A stretch of 64,000 nucleotides of DNA from JAWLHK01 sp041690355 [NCBI: bacterium] (GTDB lineage Bacteria > J088 > JAWLBW01): contig JAWLHK010000003.1 of NCBI GenBank assembly GCA_041690355.1, positions 152,695 to 216,694 on the forward strand. The letters are read 5' to 3'. This document shows positions 47,727 through 56,503 of this stretch, in pieces. The translations under genes and the position numbers were made by a program. The first letter of the stretch is position 1. The number at the start of each line of letters is the position of its first letter. The notes beneath the pieces were generated by a model. That model did no database searches, had not been told where the DNA came from, and was given only the letters and a program-made list of their open reading frames with translations.

Positions 47727-48226
47727 GGCTTCTCCTTCTCGGCCTGCGGGTGCTGCGGGAGAAAGTCGTCGATGCCCGGAAAAAAATTCCGCGTCGCGTT
47801 GAAGGCGTGACAGGTGTTCTTTTCGTTCAGAAACGAGAACATCATCTTTTCCCATGCCTGGCGGTCGGGAACCTCCTGTCCGAGTCCGTCCCAGAAGACC
47901 TTCTGCACGAGGTAATCGAAGGTGTTGTCGGCAAGCTCCCCGATGTGCGTGCAGCCGGATTCGCGGGCAATGGCCTCGCGATAGGCGCGTTTGACCTTCA
48001 GGCCGAATCTGACCCCCACGAGCGCACCGATGGAAGCCGTCGCCCCCGGGCATACCGTGTAAGGATGGCGCGACATCTCGGCACGCGCCTCGGTAATGAC
48101 CAGCCCCTTCAGATCGATCGCCAGCTCGAGGCGCATCGCGTGATAGTCGTCTTCCATCGTACTGACCGAGCGCAAGGAGTCTCCCTCATGCTCGACGTCG
48201 ATGATGATGGCGCGTCGCAGCTTCAT
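47723..48226 (-). CDS. DUF2889-family protein
   Basis: 167 residues. The sequence RSVSTMEDDYHAMRLELAIDLKGLVITEARAEMSRHPYTVCPGA followed by GCTHIGELADNTFDYLVQKVF is typical of the DUF2889 family, which has no established function. It sits between thyA and folA, with a one-base overlap (TGATG) upstream and a GTGA overlap downstream, suggesting a role linked to thymidylate or folate metabolism. The conserved GCTHIxEL segment is of the type seen in the family, possibly metal-binding (Cys, His). Confidence 0.8.
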   Translation of the reverse strand: MKLRRAIIIDVEHEGDSLRSVSTMEDDYHAMRLELAIDLKGLVITEARAEMSRHPYTVCPGATASIGALVGVRFGLKVKRAYREAIARESGCTHIGELADNTFDYLVQKVFWDGLGQEVPDRQAWEKMMFSFLNEKNTCHAFNATRNFFPGIDDFLPQHPQAEKEKP

Positions 48227-49068
48227 CAGACAGAGACCTCGGCCTTGATGTGGGGATGCGGATCGTAACCTTCGAGCGTAAAGTCTTCGAAGCGGAAGGC
48301 GAACAGATCCTTGACCGCAGGATTCAAGCGCATTTGCGGAACCGGGCGCGGATCGCGTGTGAGCTGCAGACGCGCCTGTTCCAGATGGTTGCGATACAGG
48401 TGCGCGTCGCCGAGCGTGTGCACGAAGTCACCGGGCTTCAAGTCCGAAACCTGGGCGACCATGAGCGTCAGCAGCGCGTAGCTCGCGATGTTGAAGGGAA
48501 CGCCGAGAAAAACGTCGGCGCTGCGTTGATACAGCTGACAGCTCAGTTCCCCGTCCTGCACATAGAACTGAAAGAGTGTATGACAGGGCGGAAGCGCGAC
48601 CTGGTCGGCCTCGAGCGGATTCCAGCCGGTCACGAGCAGCCGGCGGCTGTTCGGATTGGTCCGGATCTGATCTAGTAGATTGCGGATCTGATCAACGCCG
48701 TCGCTGCGGTAGGTTCCGTCCGGGTTCCGGGTCGCCCCGAAATTGCGCCACTGGTGGCCGTAGACCGGACCGAGATCTCCCGCCTGGCGCCCGAAGCGCG
48801 CGGCCTGCTCTGCCGTCGCCCATTCGTCCCAGATGGTCACACCCACGGCCTGCAGCGAAGCCACGTGGGTCTCGCCGCGCAGAAACCAGAGCAGTTCGTG
48901 GATGATCGAGCGCAGATGCAGCTTCTTGGTCGTCAGCAGGGGGAAGCCTTCGCGCAGATCGAAGCGCATCTGGTGCCCGAAGATTCCCCGCGTGCCGGTG
49001 CCTGTGCGGTCTTCGCGATCCTTGCCGTGATCAAGGATTGTCTGCAGGAGGTCGAGGTATTGTCTCAT
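48226..49068 (-). CDS. thyA: thymidylate synthase
   Basis: 280 residues. It methylates dUMP to dTMP with methylene-tetrahydrofolate. [37 protein letters not shown], the catalytic Cys (about 162) in [12 protein letters not shown] and [26 protein letters not shown] are intact. First gene of the thyA-DUF2889-folA operon; a likely promoter lies directly upstream. Confidence 0.98.
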   Translation of the reverse strand: MRQYLDLLQTILDHGKDREDRTGTGTRGIFGHQMRFDLREGFPLLTTKKLHLRSIIHELLWFLRGETHVASLQAVGVTIWDEWATAEQAARFGRQAGDLGPVYGHQWRNFGATRNPDGTYRSDGVDQIRNLLDQIRTNPNSRRLLVTGWNPLEADQVALPPCHTLFQFYVQDGELSCQLYQRSADVFLGVPFNIASYALLTLMVAQVSDLKPGDFVHTLGDAHLYRNHLEQARLQLTRDPRPVPQMRLNPAVKDLFAFRFEDFTLEGYDPHPHIKAEVSV

Positions 49069-49075
49069 CGCTCAC

Positions 49076-49083
49076 ACTCTACC
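49076..49083 (-). promoter_or_regulatory. candidate extended -10 box of thyA
   Basis: On the minus strand TGGTAGAGT is an extended -10-like element ending seven bases before the thyA ATG, again consistent with a leaderless transcript. CATCGGGCA is directly repeated just upstream on the same strand. Confidence 0.35.
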
Positions 49084-49134
49084 AATGCCCGATGTTCCAT
49101 GGCCACTGCCCGATGGCCAGCCTCGAACCGGGCG

Positions 49135-50361
49135 CTAGCGGAAACCGGCAAGGTCGCGCAGCTCCGCGAAGGGCAGCTCGGCGCCCCCGTCGGGCTCGAG
49201 GGCGCGCATCGTACCGTCGGCCTCGAGAATGAGCACGATGCGGATGCCCGTTCGGCGCGCGAACTCCAGCGACTCGCTCCACGGGCGCCGCACGATGTCG
49301 CGGCTGACGGCGCAACCGAGCGCTCGAAGCTCCTGCGCGATCCGCAGGGCCTCGCCGCGCTCGCCGCGCAGATTGACGATGTGAATACGGGGCGGCGCAA
49401 CCGACGCCACCATCGGCAACGCGGCGGCCAGGTCGATGGCGCAGCCGACCGCCGGCAGATCGCGACCGTAGTCCTTGAGCAGGCCGTCGTAGCGCCCCCC
49501 GGCAGCCAGCGGCTGGCGCAGGCCGGGCGCGTAGACGTGAAAGAAGAAACCCGAGTAATAGGCGAAACCGCCGACCTCGCCCGGATCGAAGGTCACCCGC
49601 ACACGGACCCCGTACTCGCCGAGCACCTGCACGATGCCGCGCAGCTCGCGCAGCGCCTTGGCATCCAGTTCGACCCCGAGTGCGTCGACGGCGTCGGGCG
49701 ATTCAAGCCCGAACGCCTCAGCCATGACACGGGCCTCGCCGTGCGCCCGGTCGTCGAGAATACCCTGTTGCCGCAGATCGTCGAGCAGGCGCACGTCTTT
49801 ACGCTCGAATGCGTTGAGAACGGCCCGGGAAGCGGACTCGTCGAGGTGCCACCGGGCAAGGATCCCCTTGAGAAATCCGGCGTGTCCGAGATCGACCTGC
49901 AGGTCTGCCGCTCCGAGCGCCGACAGGGCTTCGAGCGTCACGGCGATGATTTCGGCATCGGCTTCGGGGCCGGGCGCACCCGCCAGCTCGGCGCCTGCCT
50001 GCCAGACCTCGCGCAAGGCGCCACGCCCGTCCTCGACGTTGCGCAGTACGCGATCGACGTAGAAGAGTCTCAACGGCGGCGGCACCGCGGCCAGTTCGCC
50101 GGCCATGACGCGCGCCGCCTGCAGCGTCATGTCGGCGCGCAGGGCCAGCATCTCGCCCGAGCGATCGGCGAAGCGAAAACTCTGCCGCAACAGCTGCGTA
50201 TCGGCGCCACGCGCAAAGGTCTCGGCATCTTCGACGAGCGACGGCACGAAGCGGCGAAATCCCCACCGCGCATAGACTTCGGCGACGCGCTGCGAAGCTT
50301 CGTGCAGCGCATCGGCACGTTCGTATGCGTAGTCGCGGAACCCTTTGGGCAGGTAGTTCAT
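49135..50361 (-). CDS. hisZ: ATP phosphoribosyltransferase regulatory subunit
   Basis: 408 residues from ATG 50361 (ATG 50370 possible). A histidyl-tRNA-synthetase-like fold: KGFRDYAYERADAL, RADMTLQAARVMA, LRLFYVDRVLRNVEDG, REVWQAGAELAGAPGPEADAEII and FAYYSGFFFHVYAPGLRQPLAAGGRYDGLL. The last motif is the HisZ version of the active site rather than that of HisS. HisZ has no aminoacylation activity and pairs with the short form of HisG. No hisG is seen here. The start sits 12 bases downstream of a terminator T-run. Confidence 0.88.
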   Translation of the reverse strand: MNYLPKGFRDYAYERADALHEASQRVAEVYARWGFRRFVPSLVEDAETFARGADTQLLRQSFRFADRSGEMLALRADMTLQAARVMAGELAAVPPPLRLFYVDRVLRNVEDGRGALREVWQAGAELAGAPGPEADAEIIAVTLEALSALGAADLQVDLGHAGFLKGILARWHLDESASRAVLNAFERKDVRLLDDLRQQGILDDRAHGEARVMAEAFGLESPDAVDALGVELDAKALRELRGIVQVLGEYGVRVRVTFDPGEVGGFAYYSGFFFHVYAPGLRQPLAAGGRYDGLLKDYGRDLPAVGCAIDLAAALPMVASVAPPRIHIVNLRGERGEALRIAQELRALGCAVSRDIVRRPWSESLEFARRTGIRIVLILEADGTMRALEPDGGAELPFAELRDLAGFR

Positions 50362-50372
50362 GGACACCATGC

Positions 50373-50399
50373 AAAAAGGCCCCCGGCGTGGCGGGGGCC
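50373..50399 (-). terminator. Rho-independent terminator between serA and hisZ
   Basis: On the minus strand GGCCCCCG, a 6-base loop and CGGGGGCC are followed by TTTTT (50377-50373). It terminates serC-serA transcription immediately before the hisZ start. Confidence 0.9.
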
Positions 50400-50406
50400 G
50401 TTCAAC

Positions 50407-52002
50407 TTACTTCCCGAGCACCGCCTGGCGCACGCCGATGATGGCGGGCAGGCTGCCCAGCTCCTTCACCTGCTCTTCAGTCAGCGGCTTTTCGAGCAGA
50501 ACGACGCTCATCGCGGTTCCGCTCTGGCTCGGCGTACGGCCGACGTACATCTGCACGATGTTGATGCCGTGCTTGGCCATGGCCGTACCGACGTTGCCGA
50601 TGACCCCGGGCACGTCCTCGTTCTCGAAGAGGACCACGGTGCCCGTCGGTACGATTTCGACGAGGAATTCGTCGATACGCACGATGCGCACGTCGTTCTT
50701 GCCGAACAGGGCGCCGACCAGAACGTGTTCGCCCTTGTCGGTGGTCGTGCGCAGCGTGATCGTCGACGCGAAGTCTTCGGCCTTGCTGTGCTTGCTCTCG
50801 AGAATCTCGATGCCGCGTTCTCTGGCCATGACCGGGGCGTTAACGTAGTTTACGCCTTCGGTGATGGCGTCGAAGAAGCCTTTCTGAAAGGCGACCGTGA
50901 TCGGGGCGACCCCGAGGTTGACGACGTCGCCCGCATACTCGACCGTAACCTTCTTGAGGTTACCCTGCGCGAGCTGCGCCTGCATGGCGCCCATGCTCTC
51001 GGCCAGGCGCAGATACGGCTGCAGCGTGGGCAACGCTTCGGGAGAGACGCTCGGCACGTTGACGGCATTGCGAATGCCGCCGCTCGTGAGATACTCGACA
51101 ATCTGCTCGGCAATGGCGATCGAGACGTTCACCTGCGCTTCGTCGGTGCTCGCGCCGAGGTGCGGCGTCACGATGACTTCGTCGAGCGTCAGCAGCGGGT
51201 GATCGGCGGGCACGGGTTCTTCGACGAAGACGTCGAACGCGGCGCCCGCAACCTTGCCTTCCTTGATGGCGTCGTAGAGATCCTTTTCGTCGACGATGCC
51301 GCCGCGCGCGCAGTTGATGATGCGCACGCCCTTCTTCATCTTCGCGAAGGTGTCCTTGTTCAGCAAGCCGCGCGTCTTGTCGGTGAGCGGCGTGTGCACG
51401 GTGATAAAGTCGGCGCGCTCCCAGATCTGGTCCAGCGTCGCGAGCTCGATCCCCATGGCCTGCGCCTTCTCCTGGGTCACGAACGGGTCGAAGGCGAGGA
51501 CGTGCATCTTCAGGCCCAGTGCGCGATCGGCCACGATCGAGCCGATGTTGCCCAGGCCGACGACGCCGAGCGTCTTGTTGAAGAGCTCAGAGCCCATGAA
51601 CTTCTTCTTCTCCCACTTGCCGCCCTTGGTGGTCGACGTCGCCTGCGGAATCCACCGCGCCAGGCTCATCATCATGGCCACGGTATGTTCGGCGGTGGTC
51701 GTCGTATTGCCGCCCGGGGTGTTCATGACCACGATACCCTTGGCGCTCGCGGCGGGGACATCAATGTTGTCGACGCCGATGCCGGCGCGGCCGATGACCT
51801 TCATCTTTTCGGCAATCGCGATGACATCGGCGGTGACGTTGGTGGCCGAACGCACGGCGAGGCCGTCGTACTGGCCGATGATCGCCTTGAGTTCATCGGG
51901 CTTGAGGCCAGTCTTCACATCGACTTCGATGCCGGGCGCCTTCTTCAGGATTTCGACCCCTTCCTTGGCGAGGGAGTCACTGACGAGAACTTTGAATGAC
52001 AT
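50407..52002 (-). CDS. serA: D-3-phosphoglycerate dehydrogenase
   Basis: 531 residues, the long form. The NAD domain has GVVGLGNIGSIVADRALGL, the substrate-binding regions include NTPGGNTTTTAEHTVAMMM and INCARGGIVDE, and the catalytic His is in TPHLGAST. An intervening (ASB) domain and a C-terminal ACT domain (PGVIGNVGTAMAKHGINIVQMYVGR) follow, implying possible serine feedback. It oxidises 3-phosphoglycerate, the first step of serine synthesis, and is transcribed after serC. Confidence 0.97.
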   Translation of the reverse strand: MSFKVLVSDSLAKEGVEILKKAPGIEVDVKTGLKPDELKAIIGQYDGLAVRSATNVTADVIAIAEKMKVIGRAGIGVDNIDVPAASAKGIVVMNTPGGNTTTTAEHTVAMMMSLARWIPQATSTTKGGKWEKKKFMGSELFNKTLGVVGLGNIGSIVADRALGLKMHVLAFDPFVTQEKAQAMGIELATLDQIWERADFITVHTPLTDKTRGLLNKDTFAKMKKGVRIINCARGGIVDEKDLYDAIKEGKVAGAAFDVFVEEPVPADHPLLTLDEVIVTPHLGASTDEAQVNVSIAIAEQIVEYLTSGGIRNAVNVPSVSPEALPTLQPYLRLAESMGAMQAQLAQGNLKKVTVEYAGDVVNLGVAPITVAFQKGFFDAITEGVNYVNAPVMARERGIEILESKHSKAEDFASTITLRTTTDKGEHVLVGALFGKNDVRIVRIDEFLVEIVPTGTVVLFENEDVPGVIGNVGTAMAKHGINIVQMYVGRTPSQSGTAMSVVLLEKPLTEEQVKELGSLPAIIGVRQAVLGK

Positions 52003-52029
52003 GATGCGAACCGTAGAAAGAATTGAGAA

Positions 52030-52060
52030 GCGCCATGCGGGACGAATCCCGGCATGGCGC
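52030..52060 (-). other. UUCG-capped hairpin between serC and serA
   Basis: GCGCCATGC, GGGA, a TTCG tetraloop on the minus strand, TCCC, one bulged base and GCATGGCGC form a 13-bp stem in the 67-base serC-serA gap. The downstream sequence is T-rich but broken (TTCTCAATTCTTTC), so it may be a partial terminator or attenuator that sets the ratio of the two genes. Confidence 0.6.
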
Positions 52061-52069
52061 CCTGGCGCC

Positions 52070-53227
52070 TTACTTGGCGGCCGGGAAATAATCGTTCAGA
52101 ATCTGCTGCGCCACCGCGACCCCCTTGCCCAGCTCGATGCTGGCGCCGAACTTCACGAGGGCCATTTCGATGGCCGAGATGGCGATGATGATGTCGAACG
52201 GCTCGTAGTAGCCGAGGTGCGCGACGCGGATAATCTTGCCCTTGAGGTGATCCTGACCGCCGGCGAGCGTGACGCCCATCTGGTCGCGCAGATACTTGAC
52301 CACCTTGCCCCCTTCGACCCCCTCGGGGACGAAGATACCCGTCGCCGAATCGGCGGGCGCATCGGGAGCGACGAGCTTCAGCCCCTGCGCCTTGAAAGCC
52401 TCGCGCACGGCCTTGCCGAGCAGCGCCTGACGGCTGAAGGCGTTCTCGAGGCCTTCTTTCTTGAACATCTTGAGCACTTCGTTCAGCCCGATGATCAGCG
52501 AAACCGCGGGCGTCCAGGCCGTCGTCTTGTCGGCGAGGTTCTTGCGCTCGGTGGCGAGGTTGAAATAGAACTTCGGCAGATCGCCCTCGGCCTGCTTCTT
52601 CCACGCCTTGTCGCTCAGCGCGATGAATGCGAGCCCCGGCGGCAGCATGAACGCCTTCTGGCTGCCCGACAGCAGAATGTCGATGCCCCAGTCATCCATC
52701 GGCAGCGGCATGACGCCGACGCCCGTGATGCCGTCGACGACGAGCAGCGTCGACGTGTCGCGCGTCAGCTTGGCGATCGCTTCGACGGGATGCTTGGCCG
52801 TCGTCGACGTCTCGGATGCCTGCATGAGCACGGCGCCGACATTGTCGTTTTCCTTCAGGGCCTTTTCGATGGCGGCCGGCTCGACCGCCTTGCCCCACTC
52901 GACCTTGATCTCGATGGTCTCGATGCCGTAGGCCTTGCAGATCTTGCCCCAGCGCTCGCCGAACTTGCCGCCGTTGACGACAATGGCCTTCTCACCCTTC
53001 TTCAGGCAGTTCGTGACCGAGGCCTCCATGGCGCCGGTGCCCGAAGCCGCGAGGATGAGCACGTCCTGCTTGGTCTGGAAGACGTACTTCAGGTTCTCGG
53101 CCGCTTCGGCAAAGATCGCCGAGAACTGCGGGGTACGGTGGTGAATCATGGGCTGCGCCATGGCGAGAAGCGCCTCGGCGGGGACAGCCGTCGGCCCGGG
53201 GGCCAAGAGATAATTTTTAAGAGGCAT
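52070..53227 (-). CDS. serC: class V aminotransferase, probable phosphoserine aminotransferase
   Basis: 385 residues from ATG 53227. A fold-type I PLP enzyme of the serine-pyruvate/alanine-glyoxylate class: LLAPGPTAVPAEALLAMAQPMIHHRTPQF, ASGTGAMEASVTN, the PLP Asp/Gly region VDGITGVGVMPLPMDDWGIDILLSGSQKAFMLPPG with the lysine in SGSQKAF, and RVAHLGYYEPFDII. In operon with serA the likely reaction is 3-phosphohydroxypyruvate to phosphoserine, as found for this alternative class-V form; serine-glyoxylate transamination is the other possibility. Confidence 0.85.
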   Translation of the reverse strand: MPLKNYLLAPGPTAVPAEALLAMAQPMIHHRTPQFSAIFAEAAENLKYVFQTKQDVLILAASGTGAMEASVTNCLKKGEKAIVVNGGKFGERWGKICKAYGIETIEIKVEWGKAVEPAAIEKALKENDNVGAVLMQASETSTTAKHPVEAIAKLTRDTSTLLVVDGITGVGVMPLPMDDWGIDILLSGSQKAFMLPPGLAFIALSDKAWKKQAEGDLPKFYFNLATERKNLADKTTAWTPAVSLIIGLNEVLKMFKKEGLENAFSRQALLGKAVREAFKAQGLKLVAPDAPADSATGIFVPEGVEGGKVVKYLRDQMGVTLAGGQDHLKGKIIRVAHLGYYEPFDIIIAISAIEMALVKFGASIELGKGVAVAQQILNDYFPAAK

Positions 53228-53330
53228 GGGGGAAAACTCCCTGAGACAAGAAACGAAGCGAGCAGTTGGGTTTGACACGCTCCGCTCACCGGTGCTGCAC
53301 GCCGTGCGAGCGGCGAAAAATTAATCAAAT

Positions 53331-53360
53331 AGTGTAGCATGCGGGGGCGCGTTCCATCAA
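53331..53360 (-). promoter_or_regulatory. promoter of serC-serA
   Basis: On the minus strand TTGATG (53360-53355), an 18-bp spacer and TACACT (53336-53331) precede serC by about 100 bases. The intervening leader contains a GC-rich inverted repeat (CGCTC...GAGCG with GCAC/GTGC inside) that could be regulatory. Confidence 0.6.
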
Positions 53361-53399
53361 CTTCCGCGTCCCCATCCGACGCTCCGCAGCGCGAAAACA

Positions 53400-53429
53400 A
53401 ACAGGCCCGCCGTTGCCGGCGGGCCTGTT
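53400..53429 (-). terminator. terminator of the nuo operon
   Basis: A perfect 13-bp stem AACAGGCCCGCCG / CGGCGGGCCTGTT with a 4-base loop lies 20 bases after the nuoN stop, followed on the minus strand by TGTTTTC. Confidence 0.85.
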
Positions 53430-53448
53430 CGTGTGAACCGATGCAAAC

Positions 53449-54903
53449 CTAGAAGAGGCCCACGATGCTGCGGGTCGCAATCTCGAGCAGCCGTCCCGGA
53501 AGCACCCCGAAGACGACGACCCCGACCGAGCACAGCGCGACGCCGACCTGAACCGGAACACCGGCCAGAACGGGGCGCTCGCCGGCGATCCCTTCGCGCA
53601 TGTACATGGCGACCAGAACGCGCAGGTAGTAGTACACGCCGATGGCAGACGCGATCATGCCGACGACGGCAAGATTCACGAGCCCGCGATCGATGGCCTC
53701 CTTGAAGATGAAGAACTTGCCCACGAATCCGGCCGTCGGGGGAATTCCGGCCAGGCTGACCATGAACAGGGCCATGGCCGCCGCGAGCACCGGGTGCCGC
53801 GAAGCAAGCCCCGACCAGCTCTCGATGGCCTCGGCGTCTTCGCCCTTGCGGCTGATGGCGGCCATCACGGCGAATGCGCCGGCGTTCGAGAGGGCATAGA
53901 CCAGCAGGTAGAAGAGCATGGCCGAGATTGCGCCCTCCGATCCCGTCGCCAGGGCCACGAGCAGGTACCCGGCGTGGGCGATGCTCGAATAGGCCAGCAT
54001 GCGCTTCAGGTTGCTCTGCACGACCGCGAGTACATTGCCGACGACCATGGTCACGGCGGCGAGGGTCCACAGCAGCGGATAGATGACGTCCGAGGCATCG
54101 GCAAACGTGAACGAGAGCAGCCGGGCGAGGGCGATGAAGGCGGTCGCCTTGACGGCGGCGCTCATGAAGCTCGTCACCGTGACCGGCGCGCCTTCGTAGA
54201 CGTCGGGGGTCCACATGTGAAAGGGAACGGCGCTGACTTTGAAGGCGAGCGCGGCCAGCACCAGCACGAGTCCGAGCGACAGGTAGAGGCTGCCCGTCAG
54301 ACCCTGCTCGGCAAGCACGGCCTTGATGACCGAATACTCCGTGCTCCCCGTGGCGCCGTAGAGCAGCGCAGAACCGTAGAGCAGCAGGGCCGACGCGAAG
54401 GCGCCGAGAATGAAATATTTGAAAGCGCTCTCGCCGCTGCGGGCGCTGGCGCGGTTGAACCCGGCCAGGGCGTAGACCGGAATCGACATGAGCTCGAGTC
54501 CGAGAAACAGCATGACCAGGTCACTCGCGCTCATCATCAGGGCCATGCCGCTGAGCGAGGCCAGAAAGAGGACGTAGAATTCCCCTTTGCGCATGCGGTG
54601 GTTCGCCAGGTCGCGATGGCCGGTCAGCAGCGTCACGAGCGCAGCCGCGCAGACGATGACCTCGCCGAAGGCCGCCAGGGCATCATGGGTCAGCATGCCC
54701 GAGAATCCCGTGCGGGTGGCCGAAGACAACGCCATGGCGGCGAGCCCCGCGGCGCCGACCCCGAGCATCGTCAGCCACGTGAAGGGGCTCTCGGTCTCTT
54801 CGTCGGTAAACGCGTCGACCAGCATGACGATGATCGCCATGCTTACCAGGATGGCGGCGGGGGCCAGCGCGGCGAAGTTCAGATTCAGGTCGGCAGGATT
54901 CAT
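53449..54903 (-). CDS. nuoN: NADH-quinone oxidoreductase subunit N
   Basis: 484 residues, about 14 membrane helices, one of the three antiporter-like proton-pumping subunits of Complex I. VMLFLGLELMSIPVYALAGF contains the conserved Glu, and KVSAVPFHMWTPDVYEGAPVTVTSFMSAAVKATAFIAL contains the pumping Lys residues. Its start overlaps nuoM by ATGA. It is the last gene of the operon. Confidence 0.96.
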   Translation of the reverse strand: MNPADLNLNFAALAPAAILVSMAIIVMLVDAFTDEETESPFTWLTMLGVGAAGLAAMALSSATRTGFSGMLTHDALAAFGEVIVCAAALVTLLTGHRDLANHRMRKGEFYVLFLASLSGMALMMSASDLVMLFLGLELMSIPVYALAGFNRASARSGESAFKYFILGAFASALLLYGSALLYGATGSTEYSVIKAVLAEQGLTGSLYLSLGLVLVLAALAFKVSAVPFHMWTPDVYEGAPVTVTSFMSAAVKATAFIALARLLSFTFADASDVIYPLLWTLAAVTMVVGNVLAVVQSNLKRMLAYSSIAHAGYLLVALATGSEGAISAMLFYLLVYALSNAGAFAVMAAISRKGEDAEAIESWSGLASRHPVLAAAMALFMVSLAGIPPTAGFVGKFFIFKEAIDRGLVNLAVVGMIASAIGVYYYLRVLVAMYMREGIAGERPVLAGVPVQVGVALCSVGVVVFGVLPGRLLEIATRSIVGLF

Positions 54904-56501
54904 TGGACTTTCCCTCCCTGCGCCGGCTGCATGCGCTCAGCGGCGAGGACTCTGGCCGGCGGTTCGACCTCGGCCCGCATGCGGCTCTTGCCGGTCGACT
55001 GCTGGACGACTTTGCGCACGGCGCCGTCCATGCGCTGCATGAGCGGATTCGGAGCGAGGCCGATCCAGAAGATGCCCACGATGAGCGGCGCCATGACGAC
55101 CAGCTCGCGCAGGTTCATGTCTTTCATGCCCTGATTCTTCGGGTTCTTGTTCGGCCCGAACATGACGCGCTGGTACATCCACAGCATGTAGACGGCGGCC
55201 AGAATGACGCCGCTCGTCGCCAGAACCGGAATCAGGAAGTGCGTCAGCGAACCCGTGCGCTGGAAGGTGGCGGCGGCATTCTTGAAGGATCCCAGGAGAA
55301 TCAGGAATTCACCCACGAATCCGTTCAGACCGGGCAGCCCGATCGAGCTCATCGTGATAATGAGAAAAACGACTGCGAAGACCGGAATCTGGCCTGCCAG
55401 ACCGCCGAAGTCCTTGATCAGGCGCGTATGGCGGCGCTCGTAGATGACGCCGATGGCAAGAAAGAGGGCGCCGGTCGAGAAGCCGTGGTTGACCATCTGC
55501 AGGACGGCGCCGCTCACCGCTTCTTCATTCAGCGAGAAGAGGCCCAGCATGACAAATCCGAGGTGGCTCACCGACGAATAGGCCACGAGTTTCTTCATGT
55601 CGGGCTGCACCATGGCCACGAGCGCGCCGTAGATGATGCCGATGACCGCCAGCACCATCATGACCGGCGCGGCCGCCTGTACGGCGTCGGGAAAATAGGG
55701 CATGGCGAAACGGATGAATCCGTAGGTGCCCATCTTCAGCAGGATGGCCGCCAGGATGACCGAACCCGGCGTCGGCGCTTCGACGTGCGCGTCGGGAAGC
55801 CACGTATGCACGGGAAAAAGCGGCACCTTGACGGCGAAAGCCAGCGCGAAGGCCGCAAAGAGCCAGAGCTGCGTCTGGAGCGGGAAGTTCAGGCGGAAGA
55901 GTTCGCCGTACTCGAACGTCATGTAGCCGAACTGCGCGGCATGCTGGGTCGCCATGTACAGGATGGCCACCAGCATGAGCAGGCTGCCGACCATCGTGTA
56001 GATGAAGAACTTCATCGTGGCATACAGCCTGCGCTCGCCCCCCCAGACCCCGATGATGAGGTACATGGGGATGAGCATCGCTTCCCAGAACATGTAGAAA
56101 AGGAACAGGTTCAGCGAGACGAAAGCGCCGATCATGGCCGTCTCGAGCACGAGCAGCAGGATGACGAACTCCTTGACCCGCTTCTCGATGGCGTTCCACG
56201 CCCCCAGAAAGACGATCGGCGTCATGAAGGTCGTCAGCACGACCAGCAGCATCGAGATGCCGTCGACCCCCACGTGGTAGTTGATTCCCCAGGCGTCAAT
56301 CCAGTCGGCCCGGTCGACATAGGAGAAGTCGGCACCGCGCGCGCCGAAGAACAGGGGGAGCGAGGCTGCGAAGGTCAGCAGCGAGGCTACGATGGCGCCC
56401 CCTTTGAGCAACGCTTCCTGCTCCCGCTGAACGAACAGCAGAACGAGCGCGCCCAGCACGGGCAGAAAGGTGACGACGGTGAGCAACGGAAACTCGGTCA
56501 T
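54900..56501 (-). CDS. nuoM: NADH-quinone oxidoreductase subunit M
   Basis: 533 residues from ATG 56501 (GGTGGAG upstream), an antiporter-like Complex I membrane subunit with about 14 helices. It has LFYMFWEAMLIPMYLIIGVWGG with the conserved Glu, and VKVPLFPVHTWLPDAHVEAPTPGSVILAAILLKMGTYG. The C-terminal 60 residues form a soluble extension with a KSRMRAEVEPPARVLAAERMQ tail, longer than in many homologues. Starts three bases after the nuoL stop codon region. Confidence 0.96.
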   Translation of the reverse strand: MTEFPLLTVVTFLPVLGALVLLFVQREQEALLKGGAIVASLLTFAASLPLFFGARGADFSYVDRADWIDAWGINYHVGVDGISMLLVVLTTFMTPIVFLGAWNAIEKRVKEFVILLLVLETAMIGAFVSLNLFLFYMFWEAMLIPMYLIIGVWGGERRLYATMKFFIYTMVGSLLMLVAILYMATQHAAQFGYMTFEYGELFRLNFPLQTQLWLFAAFALAFAVKVPLFPVHTWLPDAHVEAPTPGSVILAAILLKMGTYGFIRFAMPYFPDAVQAAAPVMMVLAVIGIIYGALVAMVQPDMKKLVAYSSVSHLGFVMLGLFSLNEEAVSGAVLQMVNHGFSTGALFLAIGVIYERRHTRLIKDFGGLAGQIPVFAVVFLIITMSSIGLPGLNGFVGEFLILLGSFKNAAATFQRTGSLTHFLIPVLATSGVILAAVYMLWMYQRVMFGPNKNPKNQGMKDMNLRELVVMAPLIVGIFWIGLAPNPLMQRMDGAVRKVVQQSTGKSRMRAEVEPPARVLAAERMQPAQGGKVQ

Positions 56502-56503
56502 GT

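Noticed and set aside
49135-50361. Histidyl-tRNA synthetase
   Set aside because: The YYSGFFFHVYAPG and LAAGGRYDGLL region fits HisZ, and the class II synthetase features of HisS are degenerate.
48754-51999. 1081-residue open frame on the plus strand
   Set aside because: It runs antisense through thyA, hisZ and serA, whose motifs are all intact on the other strand.
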